From CAZWCE01 sp964632505 (GTDB lineage: Bacteria; Planctomycetota; Planctomycetia; Pirellulales; Thermoguttaceae): DNA of 64,000 nt. Of the stretch, positions 1-9,007 are shown in pieces. Position 1 is the stretch's first letter; each line of letters begins with the position of its first letter. The translations under genes and the position numbers were made by a program. Under the pieces are notes generated by a model, which ran no database searches, was not told where the DNA came from, and saw nothing but the letters and a program-made list of their open reading frames with translations. Location: assembly GCA_964632505.1 (NCBI GenBank), contig CAZWCE010000007.1, positions 124,001-188,000 on the forward strand, given 5' to 3'.

Positions 1-377
1 AAGCAGAATAACTACAAAAAGCCTTCCTTCTTCACGAAGCATATCTATAGAGGAAAGAGATCTTCGCCTCCCGCCCGAGCGGCGGTTTGAAATCTCCCGG
101 ACTCATGAAGAGTACACCCATCGATCATGTGTACTTTTTTGGAATGAGAGCGTTTTTGCCAAAGAAAACATCAAAAAAACGAGAAATAATCACCTTCTCT
201 CTCACACGAAGATTTGAGATTTTTGTGATTTTTTCGTTAGAATCGGGTAGAAACGTTGGAGCAGAAGAAATAGAATAGGACACTTAGTTCGCCTGACCAT
301 CACTGCAACGCGATGAGCGTTGGATCAGCATATTGGTACATGATTGTTTTCCAACTCCTGATCGGAGTCTTCTAAAA
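1..377. other. Left-edge intergenic region, no gene seen
   Basis: This AT-rich stretch contains no reading frame with recognisable protein character. A 63-codon frame at 87-278 has no ribosome binding site and no family features. The only element I can suggest is a sigma-70-like promoter at 214-243, listed separately. The region may also hold the 3' flank of a gene that lies left of the window. Confidence 0.5.
214..243 (+). promoter_or_regulatory. Candidate sigma-70 promoter for the small membrane protein
   Basis: A TTGAGA box at 214-219 and a TAGAAT box at 238-243 are separated by 18 bases, and each matches five of six consensus positions. The element lies about 135 bases upstream of the start at 378. 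AT-rich DNA yields such matches by chance, so this is only a candidate. Confidence 0.3.
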
Positions 378-569
378 ATGGGCCATCCAATTCACGAACA
401 ATTCGACGATCCCCACGGTTTGACCTGGAAGCAATGGCTCTTGTTGCTTTTGGCACTGTTTTTAGGTTTTTTCGCCATCTACGTGGTGAATCACGTTCCC
501 TTCACCCTCGATCAACGTGCCAGCAGTTCGGTCGAGGTCGAATCTCGGAGTCTCGACGGAGCCCGTTGA
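378..569 (+). CDS. Small single-span membrane protein, unknown function
   Basis: The 63-residue product has a polar amino end, one strongly hydrophobic segment at about residues 19-37 that begins with WKQWLLLLLALFLG, and a short polar tail. This is the layout of a small inner-membrane protein. I preferred the ATG at 378 to the upstream in-frame codon at 333 because the extra 15 residues have no membrane or family character. The gene converges on the O-antigen-ligase-like gene, with only 28 bases between the two stop codons. I do not recognise the family. The coding call depends mainly on the clear hydrophobic segment, and a chance frame is possible. Confidence 0.45.
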   Translation: MGHPIHEQFDDPHGLTWKQWLLLLLALFLGFFAIYVVNHVPFTLDQRASSSVEVESRSLDGAR

Positions 570-597
570 TTTCCCGATCCCCTTCGGACGACCTCCG

Positions 598-3342
598 TCA
601 TTCGAACGGCCGGGACGGTCTCTCTTCTTTTTCATCGTATTGCGTGGGGGTGCTTCGCAAGAGCCGATCGGTCACCTTTTTGAGAAAATTTCTGTAGAGC
701 TGGTTTTCCCGGTCCATGCGAACGCATCGCCGCACCTGCTCCCGGCAGAGTTCCCACTCCTGTTCGTCGAAGAGCACCAGGGCGTATTCATAGCACCACT
801 TCTCGTTCTGGGGTTGAAAGTTCAGCGCTTCTTCAAAGTAGAGCATCGCGGCTTTCCGGTTGTCCCGCATGGCGGCCACACGGGCCAGGTAATACCATTT
901 TTTGCCGCCGTTGATCATTTCCTGCAACGGCGGTTCGGGAGATTCCGTCAAGAGCAGCTCCTCCAGGCGGTCGAACATCGCCTCACCTAGCTCTGGGGAG
1001 GGGTCGAACCACGCCTTCTCGAGCAACCCGAACAAGAGCACCGGGTTCCTAGGAAACACCTTCCGCAATACATCCGTCGGATCGCTTCCCTGGTCCACCA
1101 ATTGCTTCACGACCTGGACGATCTCGTGAAGGTGCTCGGGAGACAGCGTCAGTGACCGCTTCCAGAATCCCAATGCCTTGTCGGTGTTCCCGGCCTGATA
1201 TTCCAAGGTTCCGCAATCGTAGAGCACGTTCGGGTCATTCGGGGCCACCCGCTGCGCCCGTTGGATGCATCGTGCTTCGAGCGAATCCATTTCGAAATGC
1301 TGATCAAAATACGGTCGCAGCATCGCCAGCGCCAAGTGGACTTCCGGGTGAAGAGGATTCGCGCGACGCGAAAGAACCAGATGCACCAGCCCCGGTTCGA
1401 TCGTCGCCTTCACGATCGGATCCTCCCGGAAACGTTCCACGCCTTCTTCGAACTCATTGCGGTGCAACCAATGCAATACGCCGTGGATCTGGGCCGGAGC
1501 GGTTTTTCCCCATGCCACCGGATCCGAAGGCGAATATCCCTGGGCAAGGTACTGCTCCCAGAGTTCCAATCGGTAGAGATGGAACCACAGCGTGGCGAGT
1601 CGCCATTGGCCCTGGGAGTGTTCCGGATTCTCCTTCAGCGCCTTCTGGAGTTCCTGAATCTTCTCCCGGAGCGTCTCCCGATCGATCGCCTCGGGCGTGG
1701 GAGCGATGAGCGTCCCTTTCATCGCCTCGGCGACCTGAGCCTCCTTGTGGAACTGCTTCGCCGACCAGAGCCCGAGCATGATCATCGAGAACAGCAGCAA
1801 CAGCCCGAAAAGTTTTTCCACGGAAAAGCCGAGCCAGAGACTCCTCCAACGCCACAATTCATGATGCTGGATCGCCGAGCGGCTGATCGCCCCGAAAAGC
1901 GTCGCCAGCAACAGGGCATTGGCCGGTAAAGAAAGGCTCGAACCGGTCCCGGCAATCATGGCTTGGCTGGAAAAGATGAAAAAGCCGCCGATTCCTAGGG
2001 AAAACCCCGCGGTCTTCTCGGTCTGCTGAAGCAATTGCCAGAGGACCAGTCCCATCAGAAGGATGGCCAACATCAACAAGAAAAAGCCGATGGTTCCCGT
2101 CTCGATCAACCACTCGACATATTGATTTTCCGCATGTACGAACTGTCCCGGCAACTCTGGGGTGAAGTTGATCATCGGGTACACATACCGGTACGTCCCC
2201 AGCCCGCTGCCGCGCCACCGGAAATCGGAGGCACTCGGAAGGGGGCTCTTCCATTGATTCGATGATGCGTTGACCGGATCGCTCGTCCGGGACAATTCGA
2301 AAAAATACGAGAACCGATGCCGGATCTCCTCATGCTGCCCAAGTCCGACCAGAAGAATCAATCCCAAGACGAGAAAAAAGAAATATTTTGAGATGGAGAG
2401 CAGTTCCCACCGAACCAGGAAGATGACGACGCCGGTCAGTAAGATCGCCACGGCCATCGCCACGACCGTCCCCGTCGCTTCTGAAAGAAGAACACCTCCC
2501 ACGAGCATCGTCGCCACCAGGAACCAACCTACGACCCCCACTGGAATCAAGGCCTGACCGCCTTGGCGCCGGCGAAAACGACGGGGGGAGGGATTCCAGT
2601 CTTCATCGTCCTGATCCCGCCGCAGTGAAGACCTTCTGAAGAAAGAGTAGCAGATCCACGCCAGCACCGCGCCCAAACAAATAGTGAGGTAGCCCGCCGC
2701 GCTGGTGCGGTCGCCGAAGGGACCGAATGGAACCCCGCCCGATTGATACTTCCAGTAGATTCGCTCCGGGTCGGAACCGAACTGTTGCAAGACGCCGAAC
2801 ATCGTGATCAGGGCTCCGTTGACCGCCACCAAACCGAGCAACCAGAGCCGCGAGAGAGAGGTATCGAACAGAAAGTATCCCGCCAACAGGGCGCCGAAGA
2901 CCACGATCCACAGGCTCAAGCTGCTCCGGGTCGACGAGGGCGAAAGCGTCATCGTGTGGTGTTCTACCGACGCAAGTCCGGTCTGATCTTCGATGAGCTT
3001 GGCTTCGGGGGTCCCCGCATTGGGAAGCAGTGCCTCCCATAACTCTTCCGCTCGAGGGGAAAAAAACGAAAGCATCGAAGAAGACATGCCGAAAAGATGG
3101 CCCCCCACTAACGCCAGGGCCAACACCATGGGAATGAGCACGGTCGGCAGTTTTCGCTCGGGACGGTCATGCAACAAAACAAAGAGAAAGGCCAGAAATA
3201 GGCTGGAAATCACCCCGTAGCTGAGGAGATGACGGCCCCACGCATCCACCCCTCCGAAGAGCCACGGTGCGATCAAAACCGTCAACGTCAGGACCACTTG
3301 TCCCGATCCCTTGACCAGTGGATGCCAGAACGATCGCTTCAT
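598..3342 (-). CDS. O-antigen ligase/polymerase-like membrane protein with TPR tail
   Basis: The 914-residue product is predicted to build or attach a surface polysaccharide. The first half carries about a dozen hydrophobic segments. The WaaL/Wzy-type loop motif HAENQYVEWLIETG lies near residue 403, matching the His-x-x-Asn-x-Tyr-x-Glu pattern of the O-antigen ligase superfamily. The last 350 or so residues are soluble and contain tetratricopeptide-like helices, for example PNDPNVLYDCGTLEYQAGN. I chose the start at 3342 (MKRSFWHP) because the first membrane segment follows directly; the frame runs open to 3468, but that extension is arginine-rich and unlike the family. No glycosyltransferases or flippase genes flank it, so the specific polymer is unknown. 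Ligase and polymerase activities cannot be told apart by motif. Confidence 0.75.
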   Translation of the reverse strand: MKRSFWHPLVKGSGQVVLTLTVLIAPWLFGGVDAWGRHLLSYGVISSLFLAFLFVLLHDRPERKLPTVLIPMVLALALVGGHLFGMSSSMLSFFSPRAEELWEALLPNAGTPEAKLIEDQTGLASVEHHTMTLSPSSTRSSLSLWIVVFGALLAGYFLFDTSLSRLWLLGLVAVNGALITMFGVLQQFGSDPERIYWKYQSGGVPFGPFGDRTSAAGYLTICLGAVLAWICYSFFRRSSLRRDQDDEDWNPSPRRFRRRQGGQALIPVGVVGWFLVATMLVGGVLLSEATGTVVAMAVAILLTGVVIFLVRWELLSISKYFFFLVLGLILLVGLGQHEEIRHRFSYFFELSRTSDPVNASSNQWKSPLPSASDFRWRGSGLGTYRYVYPMINFTPELPGQFVHAENQYVEWLIETGTIGFFLLMLAILLMGLVLWQLLQQTEKTAGFSLGIGGFFIFSSQAMIAGTGSSLSLPANALLLATLFGAISRSAIQHHELWRWRSLWLGFSVEKLFGLLLLFSMIMLGLWSAKQFHKEAQVAEAMKGTLIAPTPEAIDRETLREKIQELQKALKENPEHSQGQWRLATLWFHLYRLELWEQYLAQGYSPSDPVAWGKTAPAQIHGVLHWLHRNEFEEGVERFREDPIVKATIEPGLVHLVLSRRANPLHPEVHLALAMLRPYFDQHFEMDSLEARCIQRAQRVAPNDPNVLYDCGTLEYQAGNTDKALGFWKRSLTLSPEHLHEIVQVVKQLVDQGSDPTDVLRKVFPRNPVLLFGLLEKAWFDPSPELGEAMFDRLEELLLTESPEPPLQEMINGGKKWYYLARVAAMRDNRKAAMLYFEEALNFQPQNEKWCYEYALVLFDEQEWELCREQVRRCVRMDRENQLYRNFLKKVTDRLLRSTPTQYDEKEERPSRPFE

Positions 3343-3973
3343 GAAACCGCGTTCCCCGGTAACGTGAACAGGAATGTCGTGTCGGAACCGCGAAAAAAGC
3401 AATGCCAACCAAATAGGGGAGAGGCGAGCGGCGTGGTCGAATGGTCCTCGATCAACTCCCACCGCCATCGCCGACCTGAGACGCCCCCTTCCTCCCTTCC
3501 CGTATGAATACTACCATACCACACTTTTCTGGCGGTCTCAACATTCCACTGATTATACTCACCACTGGCGATGGAGTCGTCGCGGCCGAGAGCTCCCCGG
3601 CACCGCTCTTCTCTCACGTCTGACACGTCTGAAACCGGCAAAAATTCCATCGATTTCCTCGGCCGGACTCTTGTCAAGGTGGGGGGATTGGCCTAAGATG
3701 AAATGAATTAAGTATTGAAATATCGAATGCGGTCCGCTGGTGCTCCAACGTTTCACGCTCTTCCGGCTTGAGCCTGGGATCCTTCAGCGGAGGGGAGCGG
3801 TTTGCACGGCGTCCAAATGAGGTGGTCCACTTCCGCGTTCCCGGCGTATGCGATCCCTTTCGGCGGACAGGTACTCAGGCGATGCCACTCCTCCAAGGGA
3901 AAGTCCCCGCAGGAAGACTTCTCCTTCCACCCTAGGCAAGCATAAGCGATTCTTGAATCAGGATTAGGATTCC
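3343..3973. other. Divergent intergenic region between polymerase and hdr operon
   Basis: About 630 bases separate the divergent starts of the O-antigen-ligase-like gene and hdrC. Short frames on both strands show no family features or ribosome binding sites. A minus-strand TATAAT hexamer lies at 3552-3557 but has no matching -35 box. Promoters for both transcripts are expected here; I could not place them reliably. Confidence 0.5.
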
Positions 3974-4540
3974 ATGCAAACGACACAGAACCCCGAGGTG
4001 GCGAAAATCGAGGCACTCGCCCACACCAAGGTCGCCGATTGTTACCAGTGCGGCAAGTGTTCCGCCGGTTGTCCGATGGGCGACGAGATGGACATCATTC
4101 CAAGCTCGCTTCTCCGGATGGTGCAAAACGGCGAGGTCGAGGAAGCGATGCAAAGCGAGGCGATCTGGAAATGCGTCTCCTGCTTGACCTGCTCGACCCG
4201 GTGCCCGAAATCGGTGCATATCGCCGGCATCTTGGACGCATTGAAGCAGAGGGCGATCGAAGAGAACAAAATCGCGCCCAGCCAGCGCCGCACGGTGCTC
4301 TTCCAACAGGTCTTCCTCGACAACATTCGCCGAAACGGACGGCTCAACGAAATCGAGCTGGTCGGCACCTTCAAGACTCTCGGATTCTTCCAGGACTGGA
4401 GCGTCGGCAATCTCCTGAAGGATTCCATGCTCGGCCCGAAAATGATGGGCAAGGGCAAACTTCATCTGAAGGTCGGTTCTCCGGTCAAGGACAAGGCCGT
4501 GGTGAAACGCATTTTCAAGAAATGCAAGACCGCGAGTTAG
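3974..4540 (+). CDS. hdrC: Heterodisulfide reductase subunit C (HdrC-like)
   Basis: HdrC relays electrons between the flavin subunit HdrA and the catalytic subunit HdrB in cytoplasmic heterodisulfide reductases. The 188-residue product carries two classic [4Fe-4S] motifs, C23-x2-C26-x2-C29-x3-C33-P and C67-x2-C70-x2-C73-x3-C77-P. These are the HdrC hallmark, and the length is typical. The ATG at 3974 follows purine-rich AGGATTAGGA. It opens a seven-gene plus-strand operon, with hdrB starting 163 bases downstream. A GlpC or succinate-dehydrogenase-like ferredoxin subunit would share the two clusters, but the neighbours hdrB and hdrA settle the assignment. Confidence 0.93.
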   Translation: MQTTQNPEVAKIEALAHTKVADCYQCGKCSAGCPMGDEMDIIPSSLLRMVQNGEVEEAMQSEAIWKCVSCLTCSTRCPKSVHIAGILDALKQRAIEENKIAPSQRRTVLFQQVFLDNIRRNGRLNEIELVGTFKTLGFFQDWSVGNLLKDSMLGPKMMGKGKLHLKVGSPVKDKAVVKRIFKKCKTAS

Positions 4541-4703
4541 CGGCCTCGGCGTTCGGTTGGTTTCGGCCTCTTTCGAGCCCCTTTTTCCAGTGGTCCGCAA
4601 AAACCGAGGGCCCCCCACCGCTCCGACGGCGTTTTTTTTGGCGATTCTTCCTCCGACAATATCGACTTCCCTGAAAGCGTTTTTCCACGCGACGAGGATC
4701 ATC

Positions 4704-5537
4704 ATGGAGTTTGGCTACTATCCGGGTTGTGCGTTGCATGGTTCCTCCTACGATTATGAGAAATCGGTGCGAACGTGCCTCGAACCGCTGGGTGTGCGGT
4801 TCAAGGAACTCGACGACTGGATCTGCTGCGGCGCGACGGCCGCCCACTCGATCAATCAGAAACTGGCGACCGCCTTGCCGGCCCGAAACCTGGGCATCGC
4901 CGAACGCGACGGCATCGATCAGATGCTCGCCCCCTGCCCCATGTGCTCGATGGAGCTGATCAAAGCCGGCTCCGAGTTGACCGAATCGGAGACGCTGCAG
5001 AAGGAGATCTCGGAAATCGTCGAACTCGAGGTCACCGGCAAGAGTCAGGTGATCAACTTGATCCAGATCTTCCAGCGCCTCGGCTTCGAAAAGATCAAGG
5101 AAAAGGCGACCCGACCGCTGGAGGAGTTCAAGCCCGCCTGTTACTACGGCTGCCTCTTGACCCGCCCCCCGGAGAAACTCCGCTTCGACGACGCCGAACA
5201 GCCCAGTTCGATGGAGTCGCTGCTTGCGGAACTCGGCGCCGAGCCGGTCGATTGGAACTACAAGACCGAATGCTGCGGCGCCGGAATGACGCTGGCCAAC
5301 GACGCCATCATCATCGATCTGTCGCACAAGATCCTCCAGAACGCGAGAGCCCACGGGGCGAACTGTCTGGTGGTGGCCTGCCCGATGTGCCACGTGAATC
5401 TCGACATGAAACAAGCCGACATCCGCCAAAAACGCGATTGGGACGAACCGATGAAGGTCTATTACCTTTCCGATCTGGTCGGTCTCGCCCTGGGCAAGAC
5501 CGAAAAGGAACTGGGCATCGACAAACACTTCGTCTGA
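4704..5537 (+). CDS. hdrB: Heterodisulfide reductase subunit B (HdrB-like), catalytic
   Basis: HdrB reduces a disulfide at two noncubane [4Fe-4S] clusters. Each cluster is held by a cysteine-rich CCG domain, and both domains are intact here. The first has C9, C41-C42, C78 and C81, and the second has C146/C150, C190-C191, C226 and C229. The product has 277 residues, close to family length. I chose the ATG at 4704 (MEFGYYPGCA), preceded by GAGG, because the upstream in-frame extension to 4557 has no family similarity. In methanogens the substrate is CoM-S-S-CoB, and in sulfate reducers DsrC has been proposed. No candidate disulfide carrier is encoded in this window, so the natural substrate is unknown. 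Confidence 0.93.
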   Translation: MEFGYYPGCALHGSSYDYEKSVRTCLEPLGVRFKELDDWICCGATAAHSINQKLATALPARNLGIAERDGIDQMLAPCPMCSMELIKAGSELTESETLQKEISEIVELEVTGKSQVINLIQIFQRLGFEKIKEKATRPLEEFKPACYYGCLLTRPPEKLRFDDAEQPSSMESLLAELGAEPVDWNYKTECCGAGMTLANDAIIIDLSHKILQNARAHGANCLVVACPMCHVNLDMKQADIRQKRDWDEPMKVYYLSDLVGLALGKTEKELGIDKHFV

Positions 5538-5662
5538 ATTGCCCGTCGAACGTGGATCGTTCCTGAGTTCCGGCATATCGTTGTCCCCTTACCGAACCAA
5601 GCATTTTCTTCCGATTCCTCAACCGCATCCCATCCTCCGATAAGCAAGACAGGTGACCATCG

Positions 5663-7663
5663 ATGGCGAAGATCGGCGTTTTTACCTGCTGGTGTGGCGA
5701 GAACATCGCCCGCAATGTCGACTGTGAACGCGTGGCCGAAGAGGTCGCGAAGTTTCCGGGCGTCCACTGCTCGATCAGCTATAAATACATGTGCAGCGAA
5801 CCGGGACAGGCGATGATCCTTGATAAGATCAAGAGCGAAGGGCTCGACGCGATCGTCGTGGCGAGCTGCTCCCCCCACATGCACTTGAAAACCTTCCGCA
5901 AGGCGGCCCAATCGGCCGGAATCAACCCCTACCTCATGGAGATGGCCAATATCCGAGAACATTGCTCGTGGGTCCACTCCGACAAGGATCGGGCAACGCG
6001 CAAGGCGATCCGACTGATCGGCATGTCGGTCGAAAAGGTCAAGCAGAATCACGCTCTGGAGCCGATTGAGGTGCCGGTGAACAAAAAGGCACTGGTCATC
6101 GGCGGCGGGGTCGCGGGCATTCAGGCCGCGCTCGACATCGCCGACGCCGGCTATCCGGTGATCCTCGTGGAACGCGAACCGTCGATCGGCGGGAAAATGG
6201 CCGGTCTCTCCGAAACGTTCCCCACGCTCGACTGTTCCCAGTGCATCCTGACGCCCCGCATGGTCGAAGTCGGCCAGCATCCGAACATCACGCTGCACAC
6301 CTACTCGGAGGTCGAGAACGTCGAAGGGTTCGTCGGCAACTTCAACGTGACGATCCGCAAAAAGGCCAGATACATCGACGTCGAGAAATGCACCGGCTGC
6401 GGCCTCTGCTGGAACTCCTGCCCCTCGAAGAAGAACCCGAATGATTTCGACTACGGCCTCGGCAACCGAACGGCCATCTACGTGCCGTTCCCGCAAGCCG
6501 TTCCGGCCCGACCGGTCATCGACGCCGAGAACTGCATCATGCTCCAGCGGGGCAAGTGCGGCGTTTGTAAAAAGAAATGCGCCGCCGAGGCGGTGAACTT
6601 CGAAGACAAGGACGAACTGGTCACCGAAGAGGTCGGAGCGGTAGTCGTCGCGACCGGGTACCAGCTCTACCAGATCGGAAAAGAGCAGCATCTGCCGAAC
6701 GTCACCGGCTACGGCGAATACGGCTACGACAAGTATCCCGACGTGATCGATTCCCTCCAGTTCGAGCGTCTCATCTCCGCGTCCGGCCCCACCGGCGGCG
6801 AACCGACACGCCCCTCCGACGGGAAAATCCCCGAGACGGTCGTCTTCCTCCAGTGCATCGGCTCCCGCGACAACGCCAAGGGCGTCTCCTACTGCTCGAA
6901 GATCTGTTGCATGTACACCGCCAAGCACACGATGCTCTACAAACACAAGGTGCATCATGGCGAGGCTCACGTCTTCTACATGGACATCCGTTCCGGTGGC
7001 AAGAACTACGACGAGTTCGTCCGCCGGGCCATCGAGCAGGACGGGGCGATCTATCATCGCGGTCGGGTCTCGAAAATCACCGAGGAAGACGGCAAACTGA
7101 TCGTCCGCGGCGTCGATACTCTCGCCGGCAAACCGGTCACCATCGAGGCCGACATGATCGTACTGGCTTCGGCGATGATTCCTTCGAAGAACATCCAGCC
7201 GCTCGCCCAGCGATTGAACGTCGGTTACGACCAGTACGGTTTTCTAAGCGAATCGCATCCCAAGCTCCGGCCGATCGAAACAAACGCCGCCGGCGTGTTC
7301 GTTTGCGGGGCCTGCCAAGGGCCGAAGGACATCCCCGAATCGGTCGCTCAGGCCACCGCCGCCGCCGGAAAAGTCCTGGTGATGTTCGGGCACGACAAGC
7401 TCACCCGGGAGCCGGAAGTCGCCCAGATCGACGAGCAGAGTTGCGCCGCCTGTTTCGCGTGCGTGAAGACCTGCCCCTATAATGCGATCGAAGAGGCGGA
7501 AATCCGCGACCGTCACGGCAATCTGGTCAAGAAGACCGCCCGGGTCAATCCAGGACTCTGCATGGGTTGCGGCACCTGCGTGGCGGTCTGTCCTTCGAAA
7601 ACAGCCGACCTGGAAGGCTTCACCGAACAGCAAATCTACTCACAGTTGGAGAGTCTGGTATGA
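5663..7663 (+). CDS. hdrA: Heterodisulfide reductase subunit A (HdrA-like), bifurcating flavin subunit
   Basis: HdrA carries the FAD that splits electron pairs between ferredoxin and the HdrBC disulfide branch. The 666-residue product has the HdrA amino end with its CWCGENIA motif. A Rossmann FAD site (VIGGGVAGIQAA) follows near residue 146. Next come the ferredoxin motif CTGCGLCWNSCP, a cysteine-rich CGVCKKKC stretch, and two further motifs near the carboxyl end, CAACFACVKTCP and CMGCGTCVAVCP. The conserved YCSKICCMYTAKH segment is also present. Size and order match HdrA proteins paired with MvhD or FlxD. The start follows AGGTGA. The stop overlaps the flxD start in an ATGA junction at 7660, which supports translational coupling. 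Confidence 0.94.
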   Translation: MAKIGVFTCWCGENIARNVDCERVAEEVAKFPGVHCSISYKYMCSEPGQAMILDKIKSEGLDAIVVASCSPHMHLKTFRKAAQSAGINPYLMEMANIREHCSWVHSDKDRATRKAIRLIGMSVEKVKQNHALEPIEVPVNKKALVIGGGVAGIQAALDIADAGYPVILVEREPSIGGKMAGLSETFPTLDCSQCILTPRMVEVGQHPNITLHTYSEVENVEGFVGNFNVTIRKKARYIDVEKCTGCGLCWNSCPSKKNPNDFDYGLGNRTAIYVPFPQAVPARPVIDAENCIMLQRGKCGVCKKKCAAEAVNFEDKDELVTEEVGAVVVATGYQLYQIGKEQHLPNVTGYGEYGYDKYPDVIDSLQFERLISASGPTGGEPTRPSDGKIPETVVFLQCIGSRDNAKGVSYCSKICCMYTAKHTMLYKHKVHHGEAHVFYMDIRSGGKNYDEFVRRAIEQDGAIYHRGRVSKITEEDGKLIVRGVDTLAGKPVTIEADMIVLASAMIPSKNIQPLAQRLNVGYDQYGFLSESHPKLRPIETNAAGVFVCGACQGPKDIPESVAQATAAAGKVLVMFGHDKLTREPEVAQIDEQSCAACFACVKTCPYNAIEEAEIRDRHGNLVKKTARVNPGLCMGCGTCVAVCPSKTADLEGFTEQQIYSQLESLV

Positions 7664-8124
7664 GCCGGGAAACGACGAAATCACCCTCGGAACCCCACGA
7701 AACGTTCGAGCCGAAGATCATCGCCTTCGTTTGCAACTGGTGCACTTACCTCGGTGCGGACCTGGCGGGCACGAATCGGCTGGAATACCCCGACAACATC
7801 CAGATCATCCGCCTCCCCTGTACCGGGCGCATCGACTTCAATCTGGTCGTCAAGGCGTTGGAGATGGGAGCCGACGCCGTGCTCGTTTCCGGTTGTCATC
7901 CCGGCGATTGCCACTACACCTCCGGAAACTATCACGCCCGGCGCCGATGGATGCTCTTCCGCGAATTGCTCGACGCCGTCGGCATCGACACCGACCGTAT
8001 CCACTTCTCCTGGATCTCCGCCGCCGAAGCGAAGAAATTCCAGGAAGTGGTCACCGAGTTGGTCGAAAACACCCGAAAACAAGGTCCTTACGTCGAGTAC
8101 CAGGATATCTGCAAAATCAAGTAG
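7660..8124 (+). CDS. flxD: FlxD/MvhD-like [2Fe-2S] subunit of the Hdr complex
   Basis: MvhD-type proteins pass electrons from the donor module into HdrA. The 154-residue product has the family cysteine pattern in three places: CNWCTY near residue 25, RLPCTGR near residue 52, and SGCHPGDCHY near residue 79. The start at 7660 overlaps the hdrA stop, so the two are likely translated together and made in equal amount. The name FlxD rather than MvhD follows the downstream genes, which encode a flavin oxidoreductase module. No [NiFe]-hydrogenase subunits (MvhA or MvhG) are present, so hydrogen is not the likely direct donor. Confidence 0.9.
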   Translation: MSRETTKSPSEPHETFEPKIIAFVCNWCTYLGADLAGTNRLEYPDNIQIIRLPCTGRIDFNLVVKALEMGADAVLVSGCHPGDCHYTSGNYHARRRWMLFRELLDAVGIDTDRIHFSWISAAEAKKFQEVVTELVENTRKQGPYVEYQDICKIK

Positions 8125-8167
8125 TTCCTTCCCCGCCCATTCTCCTCCTACAGCAGCACGAGATACC

Positions 8168-9007
8168 ATGCAGGATCAGCTTCGCCAAACCGCGCGGGAC
8201 TTGCTCTCGCAAGAAAAAGTGAACGTGGTGATCGGTTATGGCCTGACCGAGTCGGGTACGATCGGTCCGAAGTTCATCACCCGAGCCGAAGACGTCGACC
8301 AACTCGTCTGGAATAATGAATGCCGCGCCAATCTGACGACCTATCTGAATCGCCCCGAGATTCAACAACTCGGCAAACCGGCGATCGTCGTCAAGGGATG
8401 CGACCTGAAGACGATGAACGTTTTGGAGAACGAATCGCAGATAGATCGCGACCAGATCGTCGTCGTCGGCATGGCCTGCGAAGGCATCGGCGTTCCCCTG
8501 CAAGCGAAGTGCGAAGCCTGCGACGACAAGATGCCCCGGGAAGCGGACCTCACCATCGGCGAAGTGGAAAATCCCGAACTGAAAGCCGACAGACGCTACG
8601 CCAAGCTCGAGAAGCTCATGGCGATGTCGCGGCAGGAACGGCTGCAATATTGGAAGAACGAGTTCGAGCGCTGCTTCAAGTGCTACGCCTGCCGACAGAT
8701 CTGCCCCATGTGCTACTGCGAGGTCTGCGTGGCCGACAAGAATCGCCCCGTTCGTTTCGAGACGTCCGCCACCCCGCGCGGCAACTTCGCCTGGCACATC
8801 AACCGAGCGTTTCACCTGGCCGGACGCTGCATCGGCTGTGGAGAATGCGCCCGGGCCTGCCCCGCCGGGATCGACCTGGATCTGTTGAATCTCACCATGG
8901 CGAAGGCGGCCGAAGAACTCTTCCAGTACCGTGCCGGCAAAGAACGTGGCGCCGAACCGTTGATTGGCAGTTACTCCGAATCCGATAAGGAAGATTTCAT
9001 CAAATGA
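8168..9007 (+). CDS. flxC: FlxC-like iron-sulfur subunit (4Fe-4S dicluster protein)
   Basis: The 279-residue protein resembles the FrhB/FdhB-related iron-sulfur proteins found beside HdrA. Its amino half has conserved KGCD and EACDD segments. Its carboxyl half has two [4Fe-4S] sites, CFKCYACRQICPMCYC with extra nearby cysteines, and CIGCGECARACP. The ATG at 8168 is 43 bases after flxD, and the frame upstream of it only shadows flxD. The stop overlaps the next start in ATGA. In the described FlxABCD-HdrABC system two such proteins (FlxB and FlxC) wire the NADH-oxidising subunit to FlxD. Which of the two letters applies here is my best guess from order. Confidence 0.72.
   Translation: MQDQLRQTARDLLSQEKVNVVIGYGLTESGTIGPKFITRAEDVDQLVWNNECRANLTTYLNRPEIQQLGKPAIVVKGCDLKTMNVLENESQIDRDQIVVVGMACEGIGVPLQAKCEACDDKMPREADLTIGEVENPELKADRRYAKLEKLMAMSRQERLQYWKNEFERCFKCYACRQICPMCYCEVCVADKNRPVRFETSATPRGNFAWHINRAFHLAGRCIGCGECARACPAGIDLDLLNLTMAKAAEELFQYRAGKERGAEPLIGSYSESDKEDFIK

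Noticed and set aside
87..278. A 63-codon plus-strand frame at the left edge
   Set aside because: No ribosome binding site, no hydrophobic or domain pattern, and the candidate promoter lies inside it.
3753..4016. An 87-codon minus-strand frame in front of hdrC
   Set aside because: It runs antisense into hdrC and has no family features.
4557..4703. An extended HdrB start 49 codons upstream
   Set aside because: The extension has no family similarity, while the ATG at 4704 opens the first CCG domain and has GAGG upstream.
5462..7057. A 531-codon open frame on the minus strand across hdrA
   Set aside because: It lies wholly antisense to a confidently assigned gene, has no family features, and its composition (Val, Asp, Arg, Leu, Gly rich) is that expected of antisense frames in GC-rich genes.
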